In this document: positions 36,979 through 49,042 of the stretch, in pieces
Position numbering within the stretch: the stretch's first letter is position 1
How the letters are laid out: each line of letters begins with the position of its first letter
From: Phascolomyces articulosus
Taxonomy: Eukaryota; Mucoromycota; Mucoromycetes; Mucorales; Lichtheimiaceae
Reading direction: 5' to 3'
Length of the DNA stretch: 64,000 nucleotides
Assembly (NCBI GenBank): GCA_025677815.1
Contig: JAIXMP010000031.1
Coordinates: 248,001 to 312,000, forward strand
Translations under genes and position numbers: made by a program
Notes under the pieces: generated by a model
What the model was told of the DNA's origin: nothing
Database searches by the model: none
Seen by the model: the letters and a program-made list of their open reading frames with translations, nothing else

Positions 36979-39160
36979 CTATTCATTACAAGAAGACTTA
37001 ATTGCGATAGACTCTTCCCGATAATCAAATGAATGTTGTACATCTTTGGATATAACTGTATATTGTGAATCATTCATCTGGGAGAGGAGTCCATTCAAAG
37101 TTGTACTTGGTCGAGCATCACCTATACGGTAACTAACTCGTGTTAGCTTAGCCTCCAGCTTTTTGTTAGATTGGAGGAGTTTTGGAAGACCACATTCATT
37201 GATAATCATCGTTGGTGATTTCACAGTATCCATGGATAAAGTACGGATGCTGATTTTTGAACAATCAAGCCAAAGGGTTCTTAATGAAGATACCTTGCCC
37301 AAGACATCCAATGCTGCATAGGGTTGAAATATGGGAAAGTATAGGAGTTCCAGTTTCTTGAGAGAGGTTGCTTGGAGTGCCTTGAAAAGACGAGATGGGC
37401 CACCATGATCATCCATACATAGATCATCATCGAGAATTGCATACATGTGTTCAAGTAGCGGTGAATTTTGAGCAATTTTAGTGAGTACTTGATATGTCGT
37501 CTTTGGGACATTCTGGAGCCGGATAGTCTTGAGTCTCGAACCAATGGAGCATAAAATCCCCAAATGCAATGATAATGCTGTTGGTGTAATGCTATTATCA
37601 CTAAGATTTCCTTCTGTTTCTCTTCCTGTTTCTTCTTCTTCTTCTTCATTACTAATATTATTGTTATGATACTTGATATCAACCAATTCCAAATGCTCCA
37701 ACTTCTTCAAAGAATTGGTCGTGGTTATTGCACTTTTCAGAAACATGATATAAGCCATCCGAACAGTAAGTCGCTCCAAAGCTGGAACCGTTCCTAACAT
37801 CGTCATCAAAGCAGATCCACTTGTGAACAAGGCACCTATTATATCAAGATGTCGTACATTTGATAAAGTAGGAAGTGATTCAACCGTCGCTTGGTCGAAT
37901 GATGTCCGAAAAGAGTAAAGTCGAACCGCTTCAAGGAGAGGACAGTGAGATATCAAGGCAATAAGAGAGCGGCAACTAGACACAATAGTATCAATCCGAA
38001 GCGTACGTAGTTGCTTCAATTCCAATGACTGGAAAATCGATGACCAATCGCGACCTTCATAAAATTCATTGTATCTGTTAATCCATAAGTTGGATAGTGT
38101 TTGTTGATTTGCTGTAAGGAACCTGGCTATCCGATCCTGGCCAAACTCTTCACAGATCGATAAATGTTGAAATCCACCATCTTTTGTACTTGTGCTATTG
38201 TTGCTCGGTTTTATTGATTTTTTTATATCGTCAACGTCGTCCATGATATAACTGCTGTTACTTATAAAATGTGTGAGTTTCGGACAATACTGGAGTAATT
38301 GGTAAATATCCATATTGAGATCGTTATATGAGACAAACATGGATGCTATTATTTCTGATTGTTCATAAGTCAAGTCGTCTTTTGCACCGATAAAGCACTG
38401 AAGGTTGGGGCATCTTGCAAAAATCTGATGAAGGCGGCTCCATTTTTCCACCCATGTGCTAATATGCAAATAGATAAGGTTGACAAATCCTCCTTTGGGT
38501 ACATCGTCGTCTGATATATATTCTCCACCATTAAAGATTTCTTTTTCTTCCCAAATTTCAGGTTGTGGGTCGTATGTCAGGTGTGTAAGTTTCGGGCATG
38601 TCTTCAATACTTGCAGTATCGAGATGTTGGATAATTCATCCGTAAACGATAAATGCGTTAATCGGCGAGACCCAAGCAGCCCCAATAATTCCAGAAAAGC
38701 ATCCATATCATTATATGTACAACAGTTAATGAATTCTAGAACAATGATATCAATAATAATTAATAATGTTACTTTGATCTCTTTTGATATGCTCCATTCC
38801 ATCAACTTTTTTTATTTATCTCTTACCAAGAGACTCGATTTCATCACAGAATAACTCGACAAGATAATCCATGATAGTATATAATTCATAGCTGTCTTCA
38901 AAAGAGTCAAATATAATGTTTTTCACATGTTTACCCAAACACTTATCTCTGCGTTTGTTTTCGATAAAACGAATCTGACGATTGAATACAACATAAAAAT
39001 CGCGTCTTGTAATCCGTAATGTTTTCCAGTTATTTTCTGTGTATTGTGGTATACGATTATACCAATCTCGACATGTGCTCATACACATTAGACAATCATG
39101 TTGAGAAAGATATGAAAATATTCTAAGGATAATGTCATATGGCCCATCCATGAACGTCAT
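36979..39160 (-). CDS. F-box / leucine-rich-repeat protein (family copy 2)
   Basis: Probable SCF substrate receptor. Two exons, 39160-38827 and 38735-36979 (phase 1 intron), giving 696 aa. The F-box is at about aa 5-48 (GPYDIILRIFSYLSQHDCLM, then CRDWYNRIPQY); it lacks the usual LP at the start. The family block RDKCLGKHVKNIIFDSFED follows. LRR-like repeats run through exon 2 (CPKLTHLTYD, CPNLQCFIGA, CPKLTHFISN, LEHLELVDIKY), with an E-rich insert near aa 390. Exon 2 is 1757 nt, the same length as exon 2 of the copy at 52-54 kb. The ATG is preceded by a short 5' region with no competing upstream in-frame start. Substrate unknown. Confidence 0.85.
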
Positions 39161-41957
39161 TTTTTTCAGTTTTGTTAAACAGGAAAAGGGGAAAGGATAA
39201 AGTGGTGAGAAAAGCCTTGATCATTTTTAGCTTGTTTGGTTACACAGCGGAAAGTAACTACGAAAAGCTTATTTATAGTCATTTAAGATCATTGTATGGC
39301 GAAGGTTGCTAATGCTATTCATAGGTATTATATCATATCTTTGTAATAATAACGTGGGAGCCATCTATTGGCATTCTATTATTACGAATATTATTCTTTC
39401 TTAATTTTTATTAATTCTACAAGAAAGAGCTTGCTCATAAAAAACTTTTATTAACATTTTTTTATTGTGAAATAATGGACCATGGAGATAAAATAACTTT
39501 GAATAAGTATGCTGCATATCATAAACTACGAAGTGCCACGTATATTTAAAAGTTTTACATATAAACGACCATATGCATTGTCTGTCAACAAAAGCTAAAT
39601 CATTATCTTGAAAACGAAATCCAGCAGCACCGTAAAAAAAAAAATGGAGCGACTTGGCGACAGTTGGTGACAATGTAATACAAAATGCCAGCTACTTAAC
39701 CTTAAATACCTTCCATGTGTTTCAGGAAGTGGTGTTTCCAATTACCGCTAACAGTATTCATAAAGCGATTGACACATTTTAGACATCTCTCTCCCTCTTC
39801 CTTCTTTCATACAACAATATCAATAATTCAAGTACATAACGATATTTCCAAAGAGAAACTGGATTGTGCACAACGTACTGAGTTTGCGATACAAGAATGT
39901 CGTGCTGAAAAAAAAAGAGATTGCGAAGAAGTAGGTAGAAGTAAATGTTGGTAATTTCATTATATCATAATATCACAATATCCAAAAAAAAAGTATGATA
40001 ACAGGTGGGTAATATGCTTATGTTGTGAAATTGCAATCATATTTATCAACAAATATCAGATTAAACCGATAGACTTTTGGAAATACCATCAACCGACTTG
40101 TATTTACTTCTTTCTTGTGTAAAAGTGGAAGGTTTTAAGACATTTATTGCAACTTCTAACTTGATTTTCTTTTAACACTTTGCTATCCATATTAGTGATA
40201 GCAATGGTGAAAACTAGAAATTCATTTGATCAGTATGCCACTGGATAACCATATTATACTTAATGATATGATGCGTTAAGTTCGTCCTGATTCTTCTCTA
40301 TTTTTCTCCCTTCATATATTTTATGTTTATAGAAATGTACCAATTATCTGTGCAAATACATGGTGCAATAAAAACTACCATTTGAATACAATTATCATTT
40401 TATACTATTTACTGAAGTCTTTGCAATAATAGTGTTATATATTTTTTAAATAAACAATGCAATGTGTTTAATAAACTGCATTTTTTACTTCATTTATGCT
40501 TGCATTTCAAGTATAATCTCTCTCATTATCATGCTTGACCAAAATATTTTAATGAAAAATACAGGTATTTTTTAAATGAATAAATCATCACGCCTGGTTT
40601 GCATGATACCCGTGTAACCATTCTTTTTGGAGGACGACTTCTCTGTGGAACCAAAGTTGACGACACTTTGGATACGTACTGTCACCAGCTTTTTTTTTTT
40701 TTTTTTTTTTACAATGGTATTAGTTATAATCTTCCATAAGATATGATAAATTAATGTATGTAGCAATGAAGTAGACTATGGGGTATGAGAAAAAGAAGGT
40801 ATCATATATTCGTCAACATAAAGGAAATAGTGGCAAAATATACTTAAATGGAGTGTGTCTGATGTATGAATTTTATGTATCATGATGCTAAAGTATCGTA
40901 ACTTATGTTCGCAACTTCGTCTTATGAAAAAATGTATGAAAAGTTTCTTAAGTTCTGTATATTTGATGTGTCGAATGTTATAGAGAAGGAATAAACATAC
41001 TACAGATTTATTTTTTTAGTCTTCTTTTCATTATCGAATACTCAACATTTTCCCGTTCCCGAGATATTCAGATAATCTATTCGTATATTGTAAAACGCTC
41101 ATGATATATATTATTATTTATAGTAAATTTCTCTGGAAGCACATTTTATAATCATGTTTACTACTCTGGAATAAAGATATTCCACGAAACTAGGGAGTAT
41201 AAATATTGCCATTCAGAAAAAGGTACGTAGCAAGAGAAACAGAATATAAGTATTACAATGGTTACTTATTATCCCTGATAGCCGATGAGGGAACTATAGG
41301 TGTTGTTTATATATAGTATGAATGAATTTTCTTGTATTTAGATAAGTTGAAAATTGACGTAATATGCATAAAAGCTCCTTAAAAAAATCAGGGAAAAGAA
41401 ATTCGCACATGCTTTCCCGGTAGATTATTTTTCTTCTGGGTGAAATTGTAATCGTGCATAAAATCCTTTTGATTTTATTTGATTGTTATTTACGCTAAAC
41501 CCTTGTATTATGATGAGATAGAGCGATCTAAAGCGTTTAGCTTGGCGCAAATAGCCTATCAAAAATAAAATCAAAATATTGATCGAGCATCGTGTCACCT
41601 TCACTCGCGTGCACGGAGAATTCGGAATGGTTTGGCCGATCAAACCCAAATCACCCCCCAAAAAAAAACCGGATATTCATTTAGAGCCAAGGCAAGTCAG
41701 AAATTTACCTATATATGGTGAATTTAACTCTTTGTCCATCGGATATTCTTTTAGGTTCTGATGCAAACAGCAAAGGCCATCTATTAAAGGGCTCATTCAA
41801 CATTAAAAAGATATATAAACCTGTAGTTTCGTTTGCGAGAATTTTGAATCAAATTTTTCATTTTCATCATACCCATTCATCTCTTTCATTTTATCTTTTA
41901 GATATACATTTTACATTCATCTTTCATTCTCCAAATCAGTTTATTATTAAAACCATC
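39161..41957. other. 2.8-kb intergenic region
   Basis: A coding-like segment at 39835-39952 (+) has four cysteines (LDCAQRTEFAIQECRAEKKR, then DCEEVGRSKCW) and ends at a possible donor GTAATTT, but no ATG fits and no partner exon is clear. A minus scrap lies at about 40572-40690 next to a 22-T run. A T-run, TA-rich DNA and the promoter of the A-T-R gene fill the rest. The shared 19-nt motif is at 41735-41753. Confidence 0.35.
41735..41753 (+). promoter_or_regulatory. 19-nt motif shared by both A-T-R gene promoters (copy 1)
   Basis: TCCATCGGATATTCTTTTA occurs here, 223 bp before the ATG at 41958, and again at 61757-61775 before the paralogue, with no mismatch while flanking sequence differs. 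I could not find it upstream of the adenylation-only paralogue. A shared regulator-binding site is the simplest reading. Confidence 0.5.
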
Positions 41958-44900
41958 ATGGCTTTTGAAGCATTTGATTACAATCAATACTACTCCTTTA
42001 TCAACTTATTTGAAAAACAAGCCGAGCGTTACAGTGATAATATCTACATACGTTACCAATTACCTAATACTCAAGAAACCAAGACATTGACTTATTTACA
42101 AGCAGATCGAATTTCAACTAACTTGGCAAACGAATGGGGACCCCTTTTAAAAGGCATCACTACTGTTGGTCTTGTCGCAGATCATTCTATATACTACTTG
42201 ATAGCTATGTTGGCCATCTTCAAACTTCAACCCATACTTTTGGCATTATCACCACGTAACTCTGTTGAAGCTAATATTGATTTGATGACCAAAACAGACG
42301 CTCATTTCATCATTGCATCATCAAAGTACGCTACCGCAGCCAACCAGTGTGCCAAAAAGGTTCCTGGTGGATGTAGCTTCAAAGTCCTCGAACCTTTTGA
42401 TCTGGAAAAACTCGACAATGATTTACATTCCACTACTACTAAGGATACCTGTATCAAACGTGCTTCAGAGACCGCATCACCCAAGGATATCGAAAAGATT
42501 GCGTTGATCATTCACAGTTCTGGAAGTACTTCGTTTCCCAAACCTATCCGTCTCAGCAATCGTTATCTTTATTGGCTTACCCAGTTATTGACTTTCCAAA
42601 TACAACAAGATACTCCTTTCATGGAAGCATCGGATGTTATGCTTTCTCCTATGCCACTATTCCATGTGTTTGGTACCTTTTTGCATTTTATGCCAATCTT
42701 TTTTGGTGCCAGTTGCTTAATCTTGGGCAAGCTTCTTCCTACACCCCGCGAGATTGCTATGGCTATTGACAAACACAATGTTACACTGATGGGATTGCCA
42801 CCTATGATCTTGGAACAAATTGCTGAATATATCGAGGATGCACCTGAATCTGAAGGAATATTCCAACGTATCAAGTTTTGTATTTATGGCGGTGCTGCTC
42901 TTAGGCGACAAGTCGGCGATTATTTGAATTCCAAGGGTATGAATGTTCGAGGTGCTTACGGTACAACAGGTATATTATTGTAAAAAAAATGACAACAACT
43001 AAAAGAAATATTTTAGCAAAGGATATTAACGAGTAAGCGATATTGTTTTATAGAAATCAATGCTATGAGCGTTTCTAATATGTCCAGGAATAACACAGAA
43101 TGGTATGCTTTGAAACCTGCCAAACAAATATTGCCTTACTGCATTTGGGAACCATACGATGATGCCAAGGGTATTTACCATCTTGTCATCAAGGCTGACT
43201 GCCCTTCGATAGCCACCAATGTGGGCAACCGACCTAATGGTGATTATGCTACCAATGATTTATTTATGGAGGACCCACCCAAATCTGGTTATTGGCGTCA
43301 TCTTGGTCGTAATGATGACACGCTTGTCATGTAAGCTATATTTTCTTTTCAGAATAAGTGAGAAGTGAAAGCAACGCTATTTATCGATATAATACTAATA
43401 GTATTTTTATATATAACTATTAGGGAAAATGGTGAAAAAACAAACCCAGTACCAATGGAACATCAAATCAATACAGCCAAAGTTGTCAAATGCTGTACTG
43501 TACTTGGTGAAAACAGACAATGCACTGCCACTCTAGTGGAATTAGAGTTGGAACAAGCCATGAAGTATCGACCCGAAGATATCATTTCGCAAGGTAAAAA
43601 TTACATTTTTTTATTACAGTATAAAAGTAAATACGTGTACTAAATATGTATACGTAATGCTATTTACATTATTTATAGTTCATGAAGCTGTCGAACGTGC
43701 TAATACAGCTGCTCCCAGTCATAGTATGATCTTGCCCCAGATGGTTTATATTTTACCACTTAATCGACATCTTCCAAAGACACTCAAAGGCAATGTTGTG
43801 CGCAAGCGAGCTATCCAAGAATATAAGGAAGAAATTGAAAAAATGTACAATGATTTTTTGCAAGGACCAGGTACTACGACTACTCGTGATGATGCACAAA
43901 TCGATATTGCTGCATTCCTTGCTCAATCTGCCACTCAAGTACTTCACAAGAATGAAATTGATGTCAATACATCTTTGTTTAACTATGGCTTGAACTCTCT
44001 TTTGGCTATTCAATTACGGAACAAGATTGCTTCCCAGTTTGAAAACGTACCAAGTAACTTTTTGTTTGAGCATCCCACTTTGACCTCAATGGAGGAAGCC
44101 CTCATGACAAACAAGATTCCAGACCAAGACAAACAGCGTGAGGCACGATATCAAGACACACAGACTCTTCTCAATAATTATCTCAAGCGTGCTGAAGCTG
44201 ATTTCCCCGTGGCTACTACCAATATGGTTGCATCCAATGATGAACAACAAACAGTCATGTTATCTGGCGCAACTGGTTCATTGGGTGCTTTCATGTTACG
44301 TGATATGATCCTTTCCCCTCAAGTCAAAAAGATATATTGCTTGGTTCGCGGTAAAAACCTGATGCAACGTTTGAAGAAATCATTCCAGGACCGATTATTA
44401 GATATCTCGTTATTAGAAAATAGTAATAAGGTTGAGGCACTCTCAATGCAATTGGATAAACCCTATCTTGGATGGGACGAGGCCACATACAACAAGCTCA
44501 AGAATGAAGTAACCATTGTCCAACACTGCGCATGGCTCTTGGATTTCAATCAACCTGTCCAACACTTTGATCGTGAATGCATCCAAGGTTTATACAATTT
44601 GCTCCAATTTGCTTATCGCAAAATGAATCCTATGCATGTCCATGTTGTTTCCAGTATTAGTGCCACAGCTGCCTACGGTAAAGCCACCATTTCCGAGTTG
44701 CCTTCACCTAAGGATCCACATGTTGCCATGCCAATGGGTTATGCTCAGTCAAAATACATTGTTGAACACCTTTTTGATTATTTGACCAAGCAAAAGAATT
44801 TTCCTTGTATTGTCGAGCGTATGGGTCAAGTGTGTGGTGATACTGAACATGGTGTATGGAATACTTCAGAACAATATCCACTTTTGTTTATTGGTGGTAA

Positions 44901-45369
44901 CCAGCTTGGATTGATGCCCAAATTGAGTTCAGTCAATGTGGATTGGTTGCCTGTCGATTTTGCCGCTACAAGCATTGTCGATATTATGCTCAAGATGCGT
45001 CACACAGAACTTGTTTCGTTGCAACAACAAGCATTTTTCCATATTGTGAACCCAAGTCGAGTCCAATGGTCAGATGTATTAAATGCAATGCAAGCATTGG
45101 GTATGAAATTTGACATAGTTGAACCTGAACAATGGGTGGAAGCATTAAGCAAGCATCAAGAAAATCCTGCTTATCGTTTAATGTCATTCTTTGAGGCTAA
45201 CTTTAAATCTTCATCGCAAGAAACAGCCGAACAAGCTATGCCAGTATGGGAAACAGAAAAAACAGTACAAGTATCACCTGTATTATCAAAAGCACCTCCC
45301 TTTGGTAAAGCTCTATTGAAGAAACACCTTGCATTCTGGCGTCATGTGGGATTTTATTCTCCATTGTAA
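41958..45369 (+). CDS. NRPS-like A-T-R enzyme (adenylation, carrier, thioester reductase)
   Basis: Expected reaction, from the Lys2/carboxylic-acid-reductase families: ATP activates a carboxylate, a phosphopantetheine arm holds it as a thioester, and NAD(P)H releases it as an aldehyde or alcohol. Four exons: 41958-42969, 43054-43330, 43424-43593 and 43679-45369, giving 1049 aa. A domain, about aa 20-530: IIHSSGSTSFPKPI (A3), YGTTE across intron 1, GRNDDTLVMENGEKTNP (A8) and KGNVVRKR with the late lysine. Carrier, about aa 560-630: FNYGLNSLLAIQL with the arm-bearing Ser about 593. Reductase, from about aa 675: SGATGSLGAF (nucleotide loop) and GYAQSKY with Tyr about 841 and Lys about 845. No condensation domain, so this is not a peptide synthetase. 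It is not simply Lys2: the A-domain signatures are diverged and paralogues are present. Substrate unknown. Confidence 0.92.
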
Positions 45370-45558
45370 ATAGTAATAAAAAAAGTTTATAATAAAAAAT
45401 AAAAAAAAAGTTTTTATAAAAGGAAAAAAGCTTACCAAAGCGAATTTCACATGTAGTATCTGAATAAAAATGCTACGTAACGTGAGATACCTTTTCGGTT
45501 TTGTTTCCCCACATTTTCGCCAGACCACAGAAAACATATAAATAGGGCGCAGGAAACC

Positions 45559-46923
45559 ATGTTCAGGAACACCATGACAACAGCACGAACAATGTCAACT
45601 ATAGTATCACAAGCAATCGCAAAGGACATTCGTTCCTCAGCAACGTAAATGAACCCTCTTAGCTATTCCTTCATTTCTGTTTAGTTCTCTTTCCAAATTT
45701 TTTTGACATCTCATAAAACATATTGATTTTTTTTTTTGCAACTTGTTTTATGCAATATTTATTAGACTTATTGTGGCTGCACCAACCACAAAAAGCACTA
45801 CAGGACACAATTACGAATTACTCATGATGAAACGGTATATACTCAAAACATTCCTCTTCTTCACTCTTTTTTATTTTTTGAACTCTTTGAACTAACAAAT
45901 ACCCTGGGAAGGGTCAATATTTAAATAGAAATGCAAAGAGTAGTTTTATTAATGCACACGTTTTTCCCGGGGGTGTTGTTGACAAACATGATGAAAACTG
46001 GAAAATGGATAACGTTTCAGAGTAACTATCTTTCCCTCTTGTAAAATTATATTATATTACCTTATTGTGTTGCCAACAATCTTTCTCACTATTAATAATC
46101 ATCGTAAAAAATAGTCTCACGAATAAAATTTGTGCAATCCGAGAAACGTTTGAAGAATCAGGTCTTTTACTCACCCATCCACCAGCACATACAGTATTAA
46201 AAGATGCAGCCACTAGAGAAGAATGGCGTGAACGTGTTCATAACGATGCATCTCAATTTAAGGTGCTATGTGAATCTCATAAACTTGTACCTGCAGTTGA
46301 TAAGTTAATTCCATTTGCCAATTGGATCACTCCAGCTGCAGAACGTCGGCGTTATAATGCACAATTTTATCTCACGGTCCTTGATCCCTCGATTGCAGTT
46401 CAAGAAACTACTGCTGCTGATGGCAAAGAACTTGTTCAACTTGATTGGTTTACCCCTGAACAAGGTAAAGATAAAGTATCAAAGGGGGGGAAACATTAAC
46501 GCGAATATATATTTTTTTTATTTACTTATTAAAATGACTAATTTTCTGTTAGCATTGTCAGCATGGCGTGAGGAAAAGATTGTTTTAATCCCACCTCAGT
46601 GGTATAGTTTACATGTTATGGGCCCTGTCAAGGATCATAAAGATCTTGCAAGCAAAGCTGGTCTTGGTGCATTAAGAACAATGAATGGTCATGTTTCCAC
46701 TATTATGCCTCAACATGGTGCTGTTCCAGAAAATGATAAACGTGAAAAGGAAGGATATCATACATTCTTGGCATATCCTGGTGACGAGGCCTATTTGGAT
46801 ATTAAAACCGGCAATCCTTCCGGAAATCCAGGTGATCGTCATCGTATTTATATTCAGGGTCGTATGCAATATTTCGATCTTGAGAAAAATGTTAATGTAC
46901 CTGAACCAAAGTCGAAGCTTTAG
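45559..46923 (+). CDS. Nudix hydrolase, NUDT19-like (acyl-CoA diphosphatase type)
   Basis: Nudix enzymes cut X-linked nucleoside diphosphates; the NUDT19 branch hydrolyses CoA and acyl-CoA in peroxisomes or mitochondria. Five exons: 45559-45644, 45766-45834, 45929-46021, 46115-46464 and 46553-46923, giving 322 aa. The Nudix box is assembled across exons 3-4: NAHVFPGGVVD, then CAIRETFEESGLLL (REUxEExGU). Later motifs: FANWITPAAERRRYNAQFYL, LVQLDWFTPEQ and LIPPQWYSLHVM, typical of the long NUDT19 form. The N terminus (MFRNTMTTARTMSTIVSQAI) is R/S/T-rich without acids, suggesting a mitochondrial presequence; no peroxisomal C-terminal tripeptide is seen (ends SKL-like: ...PKSKL, which is in fact a PTS1 signal, so dual or peroxisomal targeting is plausible). 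It starts 190 bp after the A-T-R gene on the same strand. Confidence 0.88.
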
Positions 46924-49042
46924 ATTTTTCTATTCTTTTTTATTATTCCTGTATGTAAATTATGCTTTAAATTTAATAATAAATATACAATAAAACAAGA
47001 TTATGATGATATCATGTACATTATTGTTGAGTCTTTCAAAAAATTAGATTAAAAAAACAGATGATTTGGTTTATAAATCTATTATCCGCTTAAACAATCA
47101 TAAATAAGTGTATATATTGTTTTTATTATTTGTACGACGTAGTTGTTGAAAAGTGCATAAATCTAAAAAGTATACGTTTGTTGGTTCATTTTTTTTTCGA
47201 GACAACCATCAATAAACGACTTTGCGTGCTTGATCCAGTCATGAAGGCTATCTCTCCCACCAGAAGTTCAGAAAAACAACAGTAACCAATAGTTTCCCAA
47301 CCTTCATAGCTAAAACTATACAAGTTGCTCCCTTAAGTACTTGAAATATTTTCAAGAAAGTACATTGACTCAAATTCAGTTTATTACTCGTTTACAATCA
47401 ATGTATTTTGAGCGAGATATTCCGGCTCCTCAAGAAGTTTCACATATTCATTCAATTCGTTTATTAAACCAATAAGGATATGGTTTTATTTTGTATGTTG
47501 ATCATTTCTTCTTCTTTATCACCAAAGTATATTACGCTTAAGTGTTCTGACTGTCAGACTCCAATCAACTGTGTATTTTTTCTGATTTATGTAATTCACA
47601 TAAGTATCGTTGTTGAATTGTTGTTCTATATTTTATTTATGCTCCATATATTTGCGCATAATAATATGACGGTAGTAAGAGTATGAATAATGATAATAAT
47701 AATTTTATGGTTGGTAGTAGCAATTGTTGTTCTTCTTCAAGAGAATACATTACTGGATGGCGTTGTTAATATTCTTTTTATCACGTATAGTGGAATAACA
47801 GTAAGTTGGGAACGCTAACGATTTTTTTTTATATGTAAAATTTCTCTTTCATCAATATTGTCGATCTTATTATTTAATGTCGTAGCTAAGATTCCTGGTG
47901 TAACCCTTTTGCCTTTTTTTGATACTTCTTGTACGATTATTAGTCTAAAAATAATCATCATCATTATCTCCATTTTGAATACTTCTTGCGATGCTTAGCA
48001 ACCTCTGCTTGGCATCATCGTCATAATTATTATTATCAGTATTATCATCACTAGTGCCAAGACGCTTAGTTTATTCTATTATTACCATCATCTATTACAT
48101 TATATATTATATTCTCAGTAATTTAGAAAACATATAAATATCCCCATTATCTTCATTGAATAAACATCATCTATCCGTTATTCTTTATTTTATATCTATT
48201 TGTTATTAATTGCTATTTGTATTGTTGGCTTGGACTTCCGTCAAAATATATACACGACATTAACATACAAAACCAAGGTTCCACTCTACCATACATGCAA
48301 TCTAGGTTCCTGATATTTATAAATCTTTCGACATTAATTATAACTTTCTCAATTACAATGCTGGTGCCTTCATATCGATCGATACGAAATTTATTTAAAG
48401 ATGATGTATCAGCACGAGCACCTAGGAGCGAGTCTATTTGACTTGGAGAAGTGGATCAACACAACTAGGGGAGGGAACATGAAGCTTGTTAATGAAGAAA
48501 AAATAGTCCTTTTAACACAGGCACAATGGAACGTATAGTCATCAAATAAATATATTATCAAGAGATGAAAGATTTATTATCAATACAAATTAACAAAGCA
48601 GAAAATTCAAAATGTGAAATATTTTTAAAAGTTGAAGTTTTTCTAATGAAACGCCATCAGGAAAAATTGCAAGCAGTACCTTAAAGCAAACTCTTGGTAT
48701 GAATTTCAAACTGTGTAGTATTCTCCCCGAGCTCAAAAAAATAGCCATAACTTAAACTAAATAAGCGAAAAAGAAATAACTGTATAATCTCTCTGACATA
48801 CATATATACGGTAAACCGGGGTCCTGTGGCTGTGGTATAGTTTATTTTTGGAAATAGGTAACAATAAGCTGAAGAGGAAAATATAACAAATGCATTGACT
48901 TTATCGCATGACGTGCGTGATACATTCAGTTATTATTTAAAGTTTTTTCTGAGAAAAAAAAACACTTCCTTCCTCATTTCCTTGCTTCGTTTCTTGATTA
49001 TTCACATAAAATTATTGAATACAAACATCCTTAAAACCAATC
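46924..49042. other. 2.1-kb intergenic region with several unidentified coding scraps
   Basis: Plus-strand frame at about 47313-47475 with natural composition (FITRLQSMYFERDIPAPQEV, ending LLNQ and stop), preceded by VLDPVMKAISPTRSSEKQQ at about 47225-47290. Minus strand: 47945-48070 (RLGTSDDNTDNNNYDDDAKQ, RLLSIARSIQNGD, ending DDYF) and 48356-48450 (DSLLGARADTSSLNKFRIDR, YEGTSI), which could be joined by a GTAATT donor and an AAG acceptor in phase. Another minus scrap is near 48682-48760 (FFELGENTTQFEIHTKSLL). No family is recognised; some may be exons of a real small gene on the minus strand. Confidence 0.3.

Noticed and set aside
39401..39673. 90-codon minus-strand frame
   Set aside because: AT-rich chance frame upstream of an F-box gene; no motif, no promoter or splice support.
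41425..41661. 78-codon minus-strand frame in the A-T-R promoter
   Set aside because: Two frames are open over the same bases and neither shows a motif; it overlaps the probable promoter.
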